Part shown: positions 35,582 to 45,300 of the stretch, piece after piece
How positions within the stretch are numbered: the first letter of the stretch is position 1
Layout: every line of letters starts with the position of its first letter
From: Granulosicoccus sp045106475
Lineage (GTDB): Bacteria; Pseudomonadota; Gammaproteobacteria; Granulosicoccales; Granulosicoccaceae
NCBI GenBank assembly: GCA_045106475.1
Contig: JBGCEO010000093.1
Coordinates: 5,247 to 69,246 of the forward strand
DNA: 64,000 bases
Reading direction: 5' to 3'
Program-made: the position numbers and the translations under genes
Notes under the pieces: generated by a model
What the model was told of the DNA's origin: nothing
Databases searched by the model: none
The model's input: only the letters and a program-made list of their open reading frames with translations

Positions 35582-35819
35582 GGTGTATTCCTTGGTGGGT
35601 TGGATACTGGAAGGTCGGGATAAGTTGAACTGGTCGCTCGAAGCAGAGTCAGTTGCTGTATGGGTCTGCATAGGGATACTGGTATTTTGTGCCCTGGTCG
35701 TACTCTACACACGTATACGTGGAGGGCGGCGTTGGCATCCCTTGATAGTTTCAAGTGTTGGTCACACTGTAGTTGCCTTGCTGCTCACACTCTCGGTGTT
35801 TATAACAGTACGGCTATAG
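35487..35819 (+). CDS. Possible small membrane protein (up to 110 aa)
   Basis: The frame encodes three hydrophobic segments (about residues 16-38, 55-74 and 84-107) separated by charged loops (LEGRDKLNW, TRIRGGRRWHP), consistent with a real membrane protein. Candidate starts are ATG 35487, 35532 and 35565; none has a good ribosome binding site. The 5' half is antisense to the small Cys-containing frame at 35417-35581. Family unknown. Confidence 0.45.
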   Translation: MTSRFSEDSPTVGPVMQFSLLLVPIVMNCFFMVYSLVGWILEGRDKLNWSLEAESVAVWVCIGILVFCALVVLYTRIRGGRRWHPLIVSSVGHTVVALLLTLSVFITVRL

Positions 35820-35902
35820 TGCAAATACTCAGGATTCAGGTAGCAATCCCGCTAAGGTTTACAAGGTGACAAGTATCGTCGCCGCTTAAATTGTCTATAT
35901 TT

Positions 35903-36343
35903 ATGAGCTTTGATTTTTCGCCCAAGGGAATGATGGCAGTCGAGCACTTGCGTTTTAAACGCTTGTGGCTGGGGCTGGGGCTGTTGATGGTGGCAATAGT
36001 TACCCTTGGCTCCGTCATCTCAATTCCACCAACCATCAAAGCCTTTATGCTTCAGGATAAAGTGTTGCATACACTGGCCTACGCCTGCCTGATGGCATGG
36101 TTTGCGCAGATCTACCGGCATGATCTAACCCGATTGCTGCTGGTTATTGCTTTAACCGGAATGGGAATAGGCATTGAATTTATTCAGGGTATGGTGCCGC
36201 ACCGACAATTTGATCTTCTGGATATGATCGCCAATACCTCGGGTGTTGTGCTGGCCTGGGCGCTGGCCTATACCTGGGTCGGTAACGTGCTGTGCTGGAT
36301 GGAAGGCTTGTTTTGTCGAAAGATCCTGGGTATTGGCGCGTAG
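35903..36343 (+). CDS. VanZ-like family membrane protein
   Basis: A membrane protein of about 146 residues with four helices. DKVLHTLAYACLMAWFAQI and GIEFIQGMVPHRQFDLLDMIANTSGV match the VanZ-like family, whose members often lie in envelope loci but have no defined reaction. The frame is open from TTG 35891; ATG 35903 is chosen, while ATG 35930 directly after AAGGGA is also possible. Confidence 0.75.
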   Translation: MSFDFSPKGMMAVEHLRFKRLWLGLGLLMVAIVTLGSVISIPPTIKAFMLQDKVLHTLAYACLMAWFAQIYRHDLTRLLLVIALTGMGIGIEFIQGMVPHRQFDLLDMIANTSGVVLAWALAYTWVGNVLCWMEGLFCRKILGIGA

Positions 36344-36420
36344 CGTTAGCCTGCTTGTAGAACCAAATTACCCGGCCGGGCTCTAAGACTGCAAATCCAT
36401 AGGCAGCTGATGCTCAGGCA

Positions 36421-37599
36421 ATGACGCGATTACTTATTCTGGCAATTCGCTTTCGTCTTATAGTTATTCGTTTTCGTCAGCTAGGCCAGGGGGTAATACT
36501 GGCTGCATCCCTGGCAGGGATAGCACCAGTGTTTGCCCAGGTGCAGTTTCCGCAAGGTGAATTTCCGCTTACCGATTTCGAGCGCTCTTCAATCTCGATA
36601 GATGAAATCATGACGGGCGGACCACCGCGCGATGGAATCCCGTCAATCGATGATCCTACTTTTGTCAGCATCTCTGCAGCGAGTGAATGGCTGGACTCCC
36701 GCGAGCCTGTCATCGCATTGAACCATGAGGGTGAGGCACGTGCTTACCCCATTCAAATACTGATGTATCACGAGATAGTTAACGATGTAATTGGCGATAC
36801 TCCGGTCTCTATTACCTTTTGCCCGCTGTGTAACGCATCCATTGTCTTTGATCGCACGGTAGCGCATGAAGATGAAACCAACGTACTGGATTTCGGCACC
36901 ACAGGACGACTGCGCAATAGCGATCTGGTCATGTACGACAGGCAAACCGAGAGTTGGTGGCAGCAATTTACCGGGCAGGGCATTATCGGCAAGTACACCG
37001 ATACAACACTGTTGCAGCTACCGTCACAAATAGTAAGTTTCGCTGAATTTAGCGAAGCCTATGCCGATGCCAGTGTGCTATCCAGGGAGACGGGTTTTAA
37101 CCGACCGTATGGAAACAATCCTTATCGTGGATACGATGCCATTGACAACAATCCTTTTTTATTCCAAGGAGAAATAGACTCACGCTTGCCAGCGATGGAG
37201 AGAGTCCTGAGCATTCGATTGCAATCGGCAACGCAGTTAATACCACTGAGTCCGCTACTTGAACAACCTTTGCTTAATCTGACTCTGGATCAAAAACCCG
37301 TGGCAGTGTTTGCAGCCTCGACTGCTGCCTCTGCTCTGGACGCTGGCAAAATCGCCGACTCTCGGGCAGTGCCATCAGCTGCAGCCTTTTCTGCCGTGGT
37401 TAATGACAAAGCGTTGAGTTTCAAGTTGCTGGATGGCGCCATCATTGATCAGCAAACTGGCAGTGAATGGAATGCGTTCGGCCAGGCCGTACGCGGGCCA
37501 TTGAAATCCACCCAACTGCTACAGCTGGATCAAGGTGTGCACTTTGCCTTTGCGTGGTTGGCATTCGATCCGGCTGCAGTGGTCGTTGAGTTACCCTAG
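36421..37599 (+). CDS. DUF3179 domain-containing exported protein
   Basis: A 392-residue protein with a signal peptide ending near residue 40 (GIAPVFAQ) and a DUF3179 domain: PVIALNHEGEARAYPIQILMYHEIVND and VSITFCPLCNASIVFDR with its Cys pair, then WWQQFTGQGIIGKYT. Members are secreted proteins of unknown function. The last codon shares a CTAG with the convergent cca gene. The first 20 residues before the hydrophobic core are Arg-rich. Confidence 0.85.
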   Translation: MTRLLILAIRFRLIVIRFRQLGQGVILAASLAGIAPVFAQVQFPQGEFPLTDFERSSISIDEIMTGGPPRDGIPSIDDPTFVSISAASEWLDSREPVIALNHEGEARAYPIQILMYHEIVNDVIGDTPVSITFCPLCNASIVFDRTVAHEDETNVLDFGTTGRLRNSDLVMYDRQTESWWQQFTGQGIIGKYTDTTLLQLPSQIVSFAEFSEAYADASVLSRETGFNRPYGNNPYRGYDAIDNNPFLFQGEIDSRLPAMERVLSIRLQSATQLIPLSPLLEQPLLNLTLDQKPVAVFAASTAASALDAGKIADSRAVPSAAAFSAVVNDKALSFKLLDGAIIDQQTGSEWNAFGQAVRGPLKSTQLLQLDQGVHFAFAWLAFDPAAVVVELP

Positions 37600-38834
37600 C
37601 TTAGCTCGTCGCCCGATGATTTAAGCCAGTGTTTAAGTGCCAAGACCCTGGCCTGCAAGATGGCTGCAGGTATCGATGACTTATTATCCAACGAGTTGGC
37701 AATTGCGCTGGTATTGACTGCACGAAATGTATCTGCAGCCTTTGCAAGGTAGCTTGCCTGTGGATAGCTCTTGTGTTCCATGCCCAGTCTGCCTCGGGCA
37801 TCCGCTTCACACACTGTCAGAAACTGCTCGAAGCGCTCTGGCTTGCGTACTACATCCAGTGAGCTCAGGAGCTTTGCTAGAGTGCTTGCATTTAATTCTC
37901 TTGCCCGATGGCAGTGGGTGTGAAATCGGGCTGTTAATACCGCAAGATCCCGAGTTTTTCTTGGCACCCTCAGACGGGCGCACAAGCTTTCAGATATGTC
38001 AGCACCGCGTTGCTCGTGCCCTGAGTGTGAAGGTAAAAGCTCAGAAGGTGTGGTGGCCTTGCCCAAGTCATGGCACAGAGCGGCAAAGCGAACATCAACT
38101 TCGCCACTGAGCGCGGCGGCTTGCTCGACAACCATCATGGTGTGCACGCCGCTGTCGATCTCCGGATGCCACTGTTCGGGTTGCGGCACGCCAGATAGTG
38201 CGTGTACTTCAGGAAAAATGATGCGTAGAGCCTGGCAGCTTTCCAGGGTATCGAAAAATGCTCTAGGACTCTGTGCAAGCAGGGCACCTTGAGTTTCCTG
38301 CCAAACGCGTTCGGCAACCAGACTGTTCACCTCGCCTTGTTGCACCATATCTCGCATAAGTTCATTAGTTTCTGCGGCAACAGTAAATCCCAGGTGCGTA
38401 AATCGAGCCATAAATCTGGCCACTCGCAAGATTCTGACAGGATCTTCTATGAAGGCCTCGGAGACGTGTCGCAGTATTCTCTGATCAAGATCCTGCTTGC
38501 CGTTAAAAGGATCGAGCAATTCACCTGAATCATTCTTGGCCATTGCGTTGATAGTGAGGTCTCTTCGACTCAGATCCTGATCAAGCGTAACGGTTGTGTC
38601 GGTATCAAATGCAAAACCGTGATAACCAGGCCCGGTCTTCCTCTCTTTGCGCGCAAGCGCATATTCTTCATGTGTTTCGGGGTGAAGGAATACCGGAAAA
38701 TCCTTGCCAACAGATTGATAGCCTGCATCAAGTAACTCTGCCGGTGTGCTACCCACGACTACCCAGTCACGATCAACTACTGGTAAACCGAGTAGCTCAT
38801 CGCGCACAGCGCCGCCCACCAGGTAGCGTTTCAT
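37596..38834 (-). CDS. cca: CCA tRNA nucleotidyltransferase (multifunctional, with HD domain)
   Basis: Cca of 412 residues, adds or repairs the 3' CCA of tRNAs. GGAVRDELLG and VDRDWVVVGS form the nucleotidyltransferase site, RRDLTINAMA and ILRVARFMARF follow, and the HD phosphohydrolase domain has ALCHDLGKATTP. The frame extends to 38876, but ATG 38834 gives MKRYLVGGAVRDE and the same length as E. coli Cca. Its stop overlaps the stop of the convergent DUF3179 gene. Confidence 0.96.
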   Translation of the reverse strand: MKRYLVGGAVRDELLGLPVVDRDWVVVGSTPAELLDAGYQSVGKDFPVFLHPETHEEYALARKERKTGPGYHGFAFDTDTTVTLDQDLSRRDLTINAMAKNDSGELLDPFNGKQDLDQRILRHVSEAFIEDPVRILRVARFMARFTHLGFTVAAETNELMRDMVQQGEVNSLVAERVWQETQGALLAQSPRAFFDTLESCQALRIIFPEVHALSGVPQPEQWHPEIDSGVHTMMVVEQAAALSGEVDVRFAALCHDLGKATTPSELLPSHSGHEQRGADISESLCARLRVPRKTRDLAVLTARFHTHCHRARELNASTLAKLLSSLDVVRKPERFEQFLTVCEADARGRLGMEHKSYPQASYLAKAADTFRAVNTSAIANSLDNKSSIPAAILQARVLALKHWLKSSGDELS

Positions 38835-38917
38835 ACTTGTGAGAGACCTAATTCCTTCATACTGCGAATGGTACACTGGCGCGCAGGGTTGAACGACAGT
38901 CTATTAGTGACCAAAGC

Positions 38918-39982
38918 ATGCGAAAAGTAATTATTGGTGTTCTGGCTTGCGTACTGGGCCTACCCCTGAGTGGTTGCAGCACTATTGGTTACTACTCTCA
39001 AGCGGTAGGTGGGCACTTTAAGCTAATGCGGGCGCGTCAGCCGATCAAAGAACTGCTGGCTGATAAAGACACCGCACCGGAGCTGCGCGAACAACTGCAG
39101 ACTCTAGTGGATGCAAGGGATTTTGCCGCCAAGCAGCTCCTGCTGCCCGACAACGATAGTTATAGCACTTATGTGCAAACTGGCCGCAGGGCGGTGACCT
39201 GGAATGTAGTGGCAGCAGAGGAGTTTTCAGTACAGCCAAAGACCTGGTGTTTCCCCATTGCGGGCTGCGTCAGTTACCGTGGTTACTTTGATCGCGCAGA
39301 TGCAGATGCCTATGCAAATACCCTGGCTGAGCAAAGCTATGATGTAACTGTTGGAGGGGCGTCTGCTTACTCCACATTGGGTTGGTTCGAAGATCCGGTT
39401 CTGGATACGATGCTTCGAGGCGGTGACATTCGCTATGTGGGTACACTTTTTCATGAATTGGCCCATCAGCTTCTCTATGTCAAGGATGACAGTAACTTCA
39501 ACGAGGCTTATGCAACTTTTGTTGAGCAAGTTGGTGTTCGTCGCTGGTTAGTGCATCGTGATCAGGCTGAGCGCATTCCCGCGTACGATGCTCATCTAAG
39601 ACGTATTGAAGATTTTGTGGCGCTGTTAAAGCGCACTAGAGGTGCGTTGCAGGCGCTGTTTTCTCAGGATATCAATGATGAAACCATGAGAGACATGAAA
39701 CAGGAAGTGTTTGCAACCATGAGAGAGGAGTACGAGGCGCTAAAGCAATCCTGGGGCGGCTTTGCCGGGTATGACAATTGGTTCAAGCGTGAACTTAACA
39801 ATGCTCGACTGGTTGCTGTGTCGACTTATAGACGAAATGTACCCGCCTTCCAGGCTATGTATGAAGAGGCTGGAGAAGAGCTGGACAGATTCTACGAGAT
39901 AGCCAGGGAGGTTTCACAGCTGCCTTATGAAGAACGTCAGGCAAGGCTCAATGAATACCTTCAAGCTAGCGAGCTGCTTTAG
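38918..39982 (+). CDS. Predicted zinc aminopeptidase lipoprotein (COG4324 type)
   Basis: A 354-residue protein with a lipoprotein signal (lipobox LSGC, Cys at residue 20) and a zinc-peptidase site HELAH at residues 179-183 within GTLFHELAHQLLYVKDDSNF, followed by NEAYATFVEQVG, which supplies the third ligand. This matches the family of predicted aminopeptidases in gammaproteobacteria. The C-terminal half is helical and rich in Arg and Glu. The substrate is not known. Confidence 0.85.
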   Translation: MRKVIIGVLACVLGLPLSGCSTIGYYSQAVGGHFKLMRARQPIKELLADKDTAPELREQLQTLVDARDFAAKQLLLPDNDSYSTYVQTGRRAVTWNVVAAEEFSVQPKTWCFPIAGCVSYRGYFDRADADAYANTLAEQSYDVTVGGASAYSTLGWFEDPVLDTMLRGGDIRYVGTLFHELAHQLLYVKDDSNFNEAYATFVEQVGVRRWLVHRDQAERIPAYDAHLRRIEDFVALLKRTRGALQALFSQDINDETMRDMKQEVFATMREEYEALKQSWGGFAGYDNWFKRELNNARLVAVSTYRRNVPAFQAMYEEAGEELDRFYEIAREVSQLPYEERQARLNEYLQASELL

Positions 39983-40037
39983 CAGTACAGAGTTTAAGTG
40001 GTGTCACCACAAGACTTGTTGTGGAGCTGGTCTATAC

Positions 40038-40058
40038 ATACATATAAATTATATGTAT
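40038..40058. promoter_or_regulatory. 21-bp palindrome upstream of the DUF3565 gene
   Basis: ATACATATAA (40038-40047), a single A, then TTATATGTAT (40049-40058): a perfect 10-1-10 inverted repeat, 14 bases before TTG 40073. The 1-base centre and arm length resemble the geometry of NsrR sites (11-1-11), but the base match to the E. coli NsrR consensus is weak. The nsrR-like gene ends 8 bases inside the DUF3565 gene. Confidence 0.55.
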
Positions 40059-40072
40059 AGTTTCGGGTATGT

Positions 40073-40300
40073 TTGAAAAGAAAATTGAATAGGGTGTGGC
40101 GTACAATTGTTGGTTTCAATCTCGATGAACAGGACGATTGGGTAGCAAAACTAAGTTGTGGACATGGGCAGCATGTCAGGCACAATCCGCCCTGGATTCA
40201 ACGCCCGTGGGTTCTAAACGAGCACGGAAGGCAGAAAAAAATGGGAGCGCTACTAGACTGCAAAATATGTGATCAGGACGAGTCCGAAATGCTCAACTAG
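40073..40300 (+). CDS. DUF3565 domain protein
   Basis: A short protein (up to 75 residues) matching DUF3565: IVGFNLDEQDDWVAKLSCGH, GQHVRHNPPWIQRPWVLNEHG and LLDCKICDQ. The conserved Cys and His residues (SCGHGQHVRH and CKIC) suggest a small metal-binding fold. The start is uncertain: TTG 40073 or GTG 40094. It is convergent with the Rrf2/NsrR-type gene and overlaps it by eight bases. A perfect palindrome lies just upstream. Function unknown. Confidence 0.8.
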   Translation: MKRKLNRVWRTIVGFNLDEQDDWVAKLSCGHGQHVRHNPPWIQRPWVLNEHGRQKKMGALLDCKICDQDESEMLN

Positions 40301-40727
40301 CTCGGTGCATCACGATTTTTTGCAGGTGACTACGTTGCTTGACCAGATCTGCAAGAGTGTATTGATCGAGTTCGTTTATAAACGCATTCGTGGCTTTTTG
40401 CAGAGCTCTTTCTAGTTTGCAACTGCTTTGAAACAGACAAGGGCCATCACTACAGGCTACCAGTTCGGTGACTTCTTCCAGTTGCCTGAAGACTTCTCCT
40501 ATATTTAACTCATTGTGGTCATAGTGAATGCGGACGCCACCCGATCGGCCCCGTACTGTTTCAACCAAATCCAGCTTTGCCAATTGGTGCACTACCTTCA
40601 TGAGGTGGGCACGTGAGATGTTAAAGGTATCGCTTATCTGCTCAATGCTCATCAGTTCGCCCTTCGGCTGAAGAGCAAGCAACATCAATGTACGTAGGGA
40701 GTAATCCGTCAGTTTGGTTATGTACAT
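40293..40727 (-). CDS. nsrR: Rrf2-family [Fe-S] regulator of NsrR type
   Basis: A 144-residue winged-helix regulator. MYITKLTDYSLRTLMLLAL and ISRAHLMKVVHQLAKLDLVETVRGRSGG form the DNA-binding part. Cys92, Cys97 and Cys103 (ACSDGPCLFQSSC) and Asp8 are placed as the cluster ligands of NsrR, the nitric-oxide sensing repressor. NsrR is favoured over IscR because of the CxxxxCxxxxxC spacing and the C-terminal ELDQYTLADLV. It probably senses NO and controls detoxification genes, possibly including the adjacent DUF3565 gene. Confidence 0.85.
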   Translation of the reverse strand: MYITKLTDYSLRTLMLLALQPKGELMSIEQISDTFNISRAHLMKVVHQLAKLDLVETVRGRSGGVRIHYDHNELNIGEVFRQLEEVTELVACSDGPCLFQSSCKLERALQKATNAFINELDQYTLADLVKQRSHLQKIVMHRAS

Positions 40728-40837
40728 TGTACGGTTGTCCTATAAATCACCAGCAAGCTTCCCAATTTTAAGACAGTCCGTATAGAGAGCGTCTACCCAC
40801 TTAATTCACGTTTATTCATTTATGTGTCACGACTGTT

Positions 40838-42298
40838 TTACGGCAAAAGAGTCTGGCCCATCATGTCGTAATCAATCTCGCGTGCTGCTTCTCTTCCTTC
40901 GTTAATGGCCCAAACCACCAGGGATTGACCTCGGCGGCAATCGCCAGCTGCAAAGATACCATCAACCGACGTCCGATACTTTCCATATTCGGCCTTATAG
41001 TTGGAGCGTTGGTCATACTCGATACCTATTGGATCGGAACATTGATGCTCCGGGCCTAGAAAGCCCATCGCCAGCAGCACAAGGTCAGCTTTCCACTCTT
41101 TCTCCGAACCGGGTCGCGGAACGAATTTACCGTCTTTGAAATCGACTTCAACAGTACGAACGGCTTTTAGTACACCGTCTTCGCCGACGAACTCAACAGA
41201 AGAAATCTGATAGACGCGCGGGTCGTTTCCGAACACGCTGGCTGATTCTTCGTGGCCGTAGTCGGTTCTAAAAATCTTGGGCCAGCTCGGCCATGGATTG
41301 TTTTCTGCTCGCGACTCGGGTGGTTGCGGAACGACTTCAAAGTTGACGAGGCTTTTACAGCCATGACGCAGTGAGGTTGCGATGCAATCTGTACCTGTGT
41401 CGCCGCCGCCGATCACGATGACATGCTTATCCTTCGCTGAAATGTAGTTGTCATCGGCATGTTTAGAATCAAGCAGGCTCCTGGTGTTGCCGGTTAGAAA
41501 ATCCATCGCGAAGTGCACACCGGCGAACTCCCGACCGGGGATCGGCAAATCACGAGGAGTGGTTGCACCTGTAGTAAGCAGTATTGAGTCATGCGACTCT
41601 TTCAGCTTATTGATATCGATCGTGCCGTTGCTGCCATCCCCCACATTCTGATTAACCAGAAACGTTATACCTTCGGCTTTGAGCAATTCAACCCGACGGT
41701 TAACGACGTCTTCTTTTTCCAGTTTCATATTCGGAATGCCGTAGGTTAGCAATCCTCCTACTCGATCTTCACGCTCATACACGGTTACCGTGTGGCCCGC
41801 TCTGTTAAGTTGTGCAGCCGCAGCTAATCCGGCAGGGCCCGAGCCTATAACGCCAACAGTTTTGCCACTTCGGGTGCTGGGTGGTTCCGGTACAACCCAG
41901 CCTTCGGCAAACCCACGATCAATGATGGCCATTTCAATGTTCTTGATGGTAACCGCTGGTTCATTGATGCCAAGCACACAAGCACCTTCGCAGGGAGCAG
42001 GGCAAACACGCCCGGTAAACTCCGGGAAATTATTGGTTTTGTGTAACCTGTCCAAAGCATCCTTCCACTGATTCTTGTAGATCAGATCATTCCATTCTGG
42101 AATCAGATTGTGCACAGGGCAGCCGTCATCAGACTGGCAAAACGGCACACCACAATCCATGCAGCGAGCACCCTGTGATTGCAGACGATCGTCCACATGG
42201 TCGGTGTAGATTTCGGAATAGTCCAGCAGACGTACGTCGGCAGAACGATAAGGTGCAGCTTCGCGCTTTATCTCGATAAAACCTGTATGTTTACCCAT
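40838..42298 (-). CDS. gltD: Glutamate synthase small subunit
   Basis: GltD, 486 residues, passes NADPH electrons to the large subunit. The N-terminal [4Fe-4S] ligand region is CMDCGVPFCQ...GCPVHNLIPEWND and CPAPCEGACVLGI; VIGSGPAGLAAAAQL binds FAD and VIGGGDTGTDCIATS binds NADPH. The frame is open to 42349, but ATG 42298 gives the standard MGKHTGFIEIKRE start. It lies 74 bases after gltB. Confidence 0.96.
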   Translation of the reverse strand: MGKHTGFIEIKREAAPYRSADVRLLDYSEIYTDHVDDRLQSQGARCMDCGVPFCQSDDGCPVHNLIPEWNDLIYKNQWKDALDRLHKTNNFPEFTGRVCPAPCEGACVLGINEPAVTIKNIEMAIIDRGFAEGWVVPEPPSTRSGKTVGVIGSGPAGLAAAAQLNRAGHTVTVYEREDRVGGLLTYGIPNMKLEKEDVVNRRVELLKAEGITFLVNQNVGDGSNGTIDINKLKESHDSILLTTGATTPRDLPIPGREFAGVHFAMDFLTGNTRSLLDSKHADDNYISAKDKHVIVIGGGDTGTDCIATSLRHGCKSLVNFEVVPQPPESRAENNPWPSWPKIFRTDYGHEESASVFGNDPRVYQISSVEFVGEDGVLKAVRTVEVDFKDGKFVPRPGSEKEWKADLVLLAMGFLGPEHQCSDPIGIEYDQRSNYKAEYGKYRTSVDGIFAAGDCRRGQSLVVWAINEGREAAREIDYDMMGQTLLP

Positions 42299-42372
42299 AC
42301 TCGGAACTCTAGTCTTCGTGTTGGTTGTTGTGTAGCTGTCTGGTGGCAATTACCAAACGTTAGCGGTTGTTT

Positions 42373-45300
42373 TTAGCCGGTTACCAGCTCTTCCGCTCTG
42401 GATTGCTTCATGGCCTTTTGTTGTTGCAATACCCGTTTGTAGTCACGAGGCATCACTTTTACGAAGTGATTGATGTGAGACTCCCACTCGCTCATTACGC
42501 TTTGCGCAAGTGTAGAGCCAGTATAGCCAATGTGCTTTTCAATCAGGGTCTGCACTTCGCGAACATCTTCGTCATCGATCAGTGATTCCAGCTCTACCAT
42601 ATCCATGTTGCAACGCTCTTGCAGTTTTCCTTCTGTATCCAGAACATAAGCAATACCGCCGCTCATTCCGGAAGCGAAGTTTCGTCCTGTGCTGCCCAGT
42701 ACGACAACTCGCCCACCGGTCATGTATTCGCAGCCGTGATCGCCAACACCTTCGACAACCGCATTGGCACCGCTATTACGGACGCAAAATCGCTCTGCAA
42801 CCACACCATTCAGGAAACACTCACCACTGGTTGCACCATAGAGGATAACGTTGCCGGCGATGATGTTCTCTTCAGCCTTGAATGAGCTAACCCGAGGTGG
42901 GTATACGACAATGCGTCCACCGGATAAACCTTTGCCAACAAAATCGTTAGCATCGCCCTCAACTTCCAGCGTTACACCTTTGGCCAGCCATGCACCAAAG
43001 CTTTGGCCTGCGTTGCCGTTGAATTTGAAGTGAATGGTGTCATCGGCGAGCATATCCGGGCCCACGTCGCGAATGATCCTGTTAGAGAGCATGCCGCCAA
43101 CCACGCGGTTGGTATTGATCAGTGCTAGTTCATGAAATACTTTCTTACCTGACGAAAGAGCGGGCTGGGCAAGATCAATTAAGGTGTTGTCGAGTGCTTT
43201 TTCCAGCCCATGGTCTTGCTTGTGTATCTGGTAGGCACCGAGGAAATCTTTGGGTTCTGTCGCTTTAGTGAGTAGAGCAGACAGATCAAGACCTTCCGAC
43301 TTCCAATGCCTTAATGCGTCGTCTACCTCCAAGGCATCCACGCGTCCGACCATCTCGTTGAACGTTCTAAAGCCCAGCTCAGCCATTATCATGCGCAACT
43401 CTTTTGCAACCATGAATATGTAATTAACGACGTGTTCGGGCTGGCCGGTAAATTTCTTGCGTAGTTCCTTGTCCTGGGTAGCTATACCCACGGGGCAAGT
43501 ATTTAAGTGGCACTTGCGCATCATGATGCAACCCAACGCGATTAGCGGAGCTGTTGCCAGGCCGATTTCTTCTGCACCTAGCAGTGCAGCAATGGCAACG
43601 TCGCGACCTGTCTTGATTTGCCCATCAGTCTGTAATACAACTCGAGATCGTAGATTGTTGAGCACTAGAGTCTGGTGTGTCTCGGCCAGTCCAAGTTCCC
43701 AGGGAACGCCTGCGTGCTTGATGGAGGTCAGCGGTGATGCACCAGTGCCGCCCGAATCACCTGCTATCACGATATGGTCGGCCAGCGCTTTTGCTACTCC
43801 TGCCGCGACCGTGCCAACGCCAACCTCTGCGCCCAGTTTGACACTGATGCGCGCAAGAGGATTGGCATTTTTTAAATCATGGATCAACTGCGACATGTCC
43901 TCAATCGAGTAGATGTCGTGGTGCGGAGGCGGGCTGATAAGGCCAACTCCGGGCGTCGAGTGTCTGAGCTTGGCGATATAGTCGTCAACCTTTGCGCCAG
44001 GTAGTTCTCCTCCTTCTCCAGGCTTGGCGCCTTGTATTATCTTGATTTGTAGTTCGTCCGCATTACTTAGGTAGTTTATCGTTACACCAAAGCGGCCACT
44101 GGCAACCTGTTTGATAGCCGAGCGTTTAGAATCACCGTTAGCCATAGGTACAAAGCGCTTGGCGTCTTCACCCCCTTCGCCTGTATTGGATTTTCCACCA
44201 ATGCGATTCATGGCGATAGCCAGCGTTTCATGCGCCTCTGCACTGATGCTGCCAAAACTCATCGCACCGGTTGCAAAGCGCTTGACGATTTCTGCCGCAG
44301 GTTCAACCTCGTCTATGGGTATAGAACCACCATTGACAGTTGCATTGAACTTCAACAGGCCTCGCAGCGTAGCGTTGCGCGTGTTCTCTTCATTGGTTTG
44401 TTTGGCAAATTTCCAGTAGGCATCTTCATTGTTAGAGCGCGCTGCAGTTTGCAGGCTGGCAACCGAGGAGGGTTCCCACATATGTGTATCGCCATGCCGG
44501 CGCCAGTGAAAATCACCCGGGTTCGGTAAGACCTGCGTTGTCGGCATGTCACGACTGGGAAATCCCAATTGATGGCGGCGCTGCATTTCTTGTGCTATCA
44601 CTTCAAGATCAGCGCCGTTAACTCGACTGGCGGCACCAATAAAAGCGACATCGACAACATCCTGCGCCAGCCCCACTATCTCGAATATCTGTGCACCCTT
44701 GTAGGATTGAAGGGTTGAGATTCCCATCTTTCCCATCACTTTCAGCATACCTTTGCCAGCCGCTTTTTTATAGGTTTCAACAATGTCCTGATCGTTGCTT
44801 ATATGCTCTATTCCATCAAATCTGCCTTGTGCCCGTGCATCCCACAGCGCTTCATAGGCAAGGTAAGGATTAATCGCATCCACGCCAAAGCCTGCCAGTA
44901 GGCAATGATGGTGGACTTCTCTCGCTTCGCCAGATTCCAACACCAGCCCAATTCTCGAGCGTTGATGCTTTGCATTGAGATGATGGTGCACAGCTCCCAC
45001 TGCCAACAATGAGCTTATCGCTACTTTCTGATCATTCACACCACGATCCGACAGTATGACCAGACTGTTGCCGTCTGCGATGGCCTGCATTGCCTGAGAC
45101 TTTATTCGCTCAAGTGCGTCCACTAGCCCTTGTTTGCCGGAACCGGACGGGAAGGTGATATCTATAACCGTCGATGTCCATCCTCGGTAGTCGAGTTGCT
45201 TTAGCGACGCCAGTTCTTCATTAGTTAGAATAGGGTGGGGCAGCTTTAATCGATGGGCGTGCTGTTCAGTCGTTTCCAGCAGATTGCCTTCGGGGCCGAT

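Noticed and set aside
39998..40025. Inverted repeats GTGGTG/CACCAC and CCACAA/TTGTGG after the aminopeptidase gene
   Set aside because: Stems are short and no T run follows, so a terminator cannot be supported.
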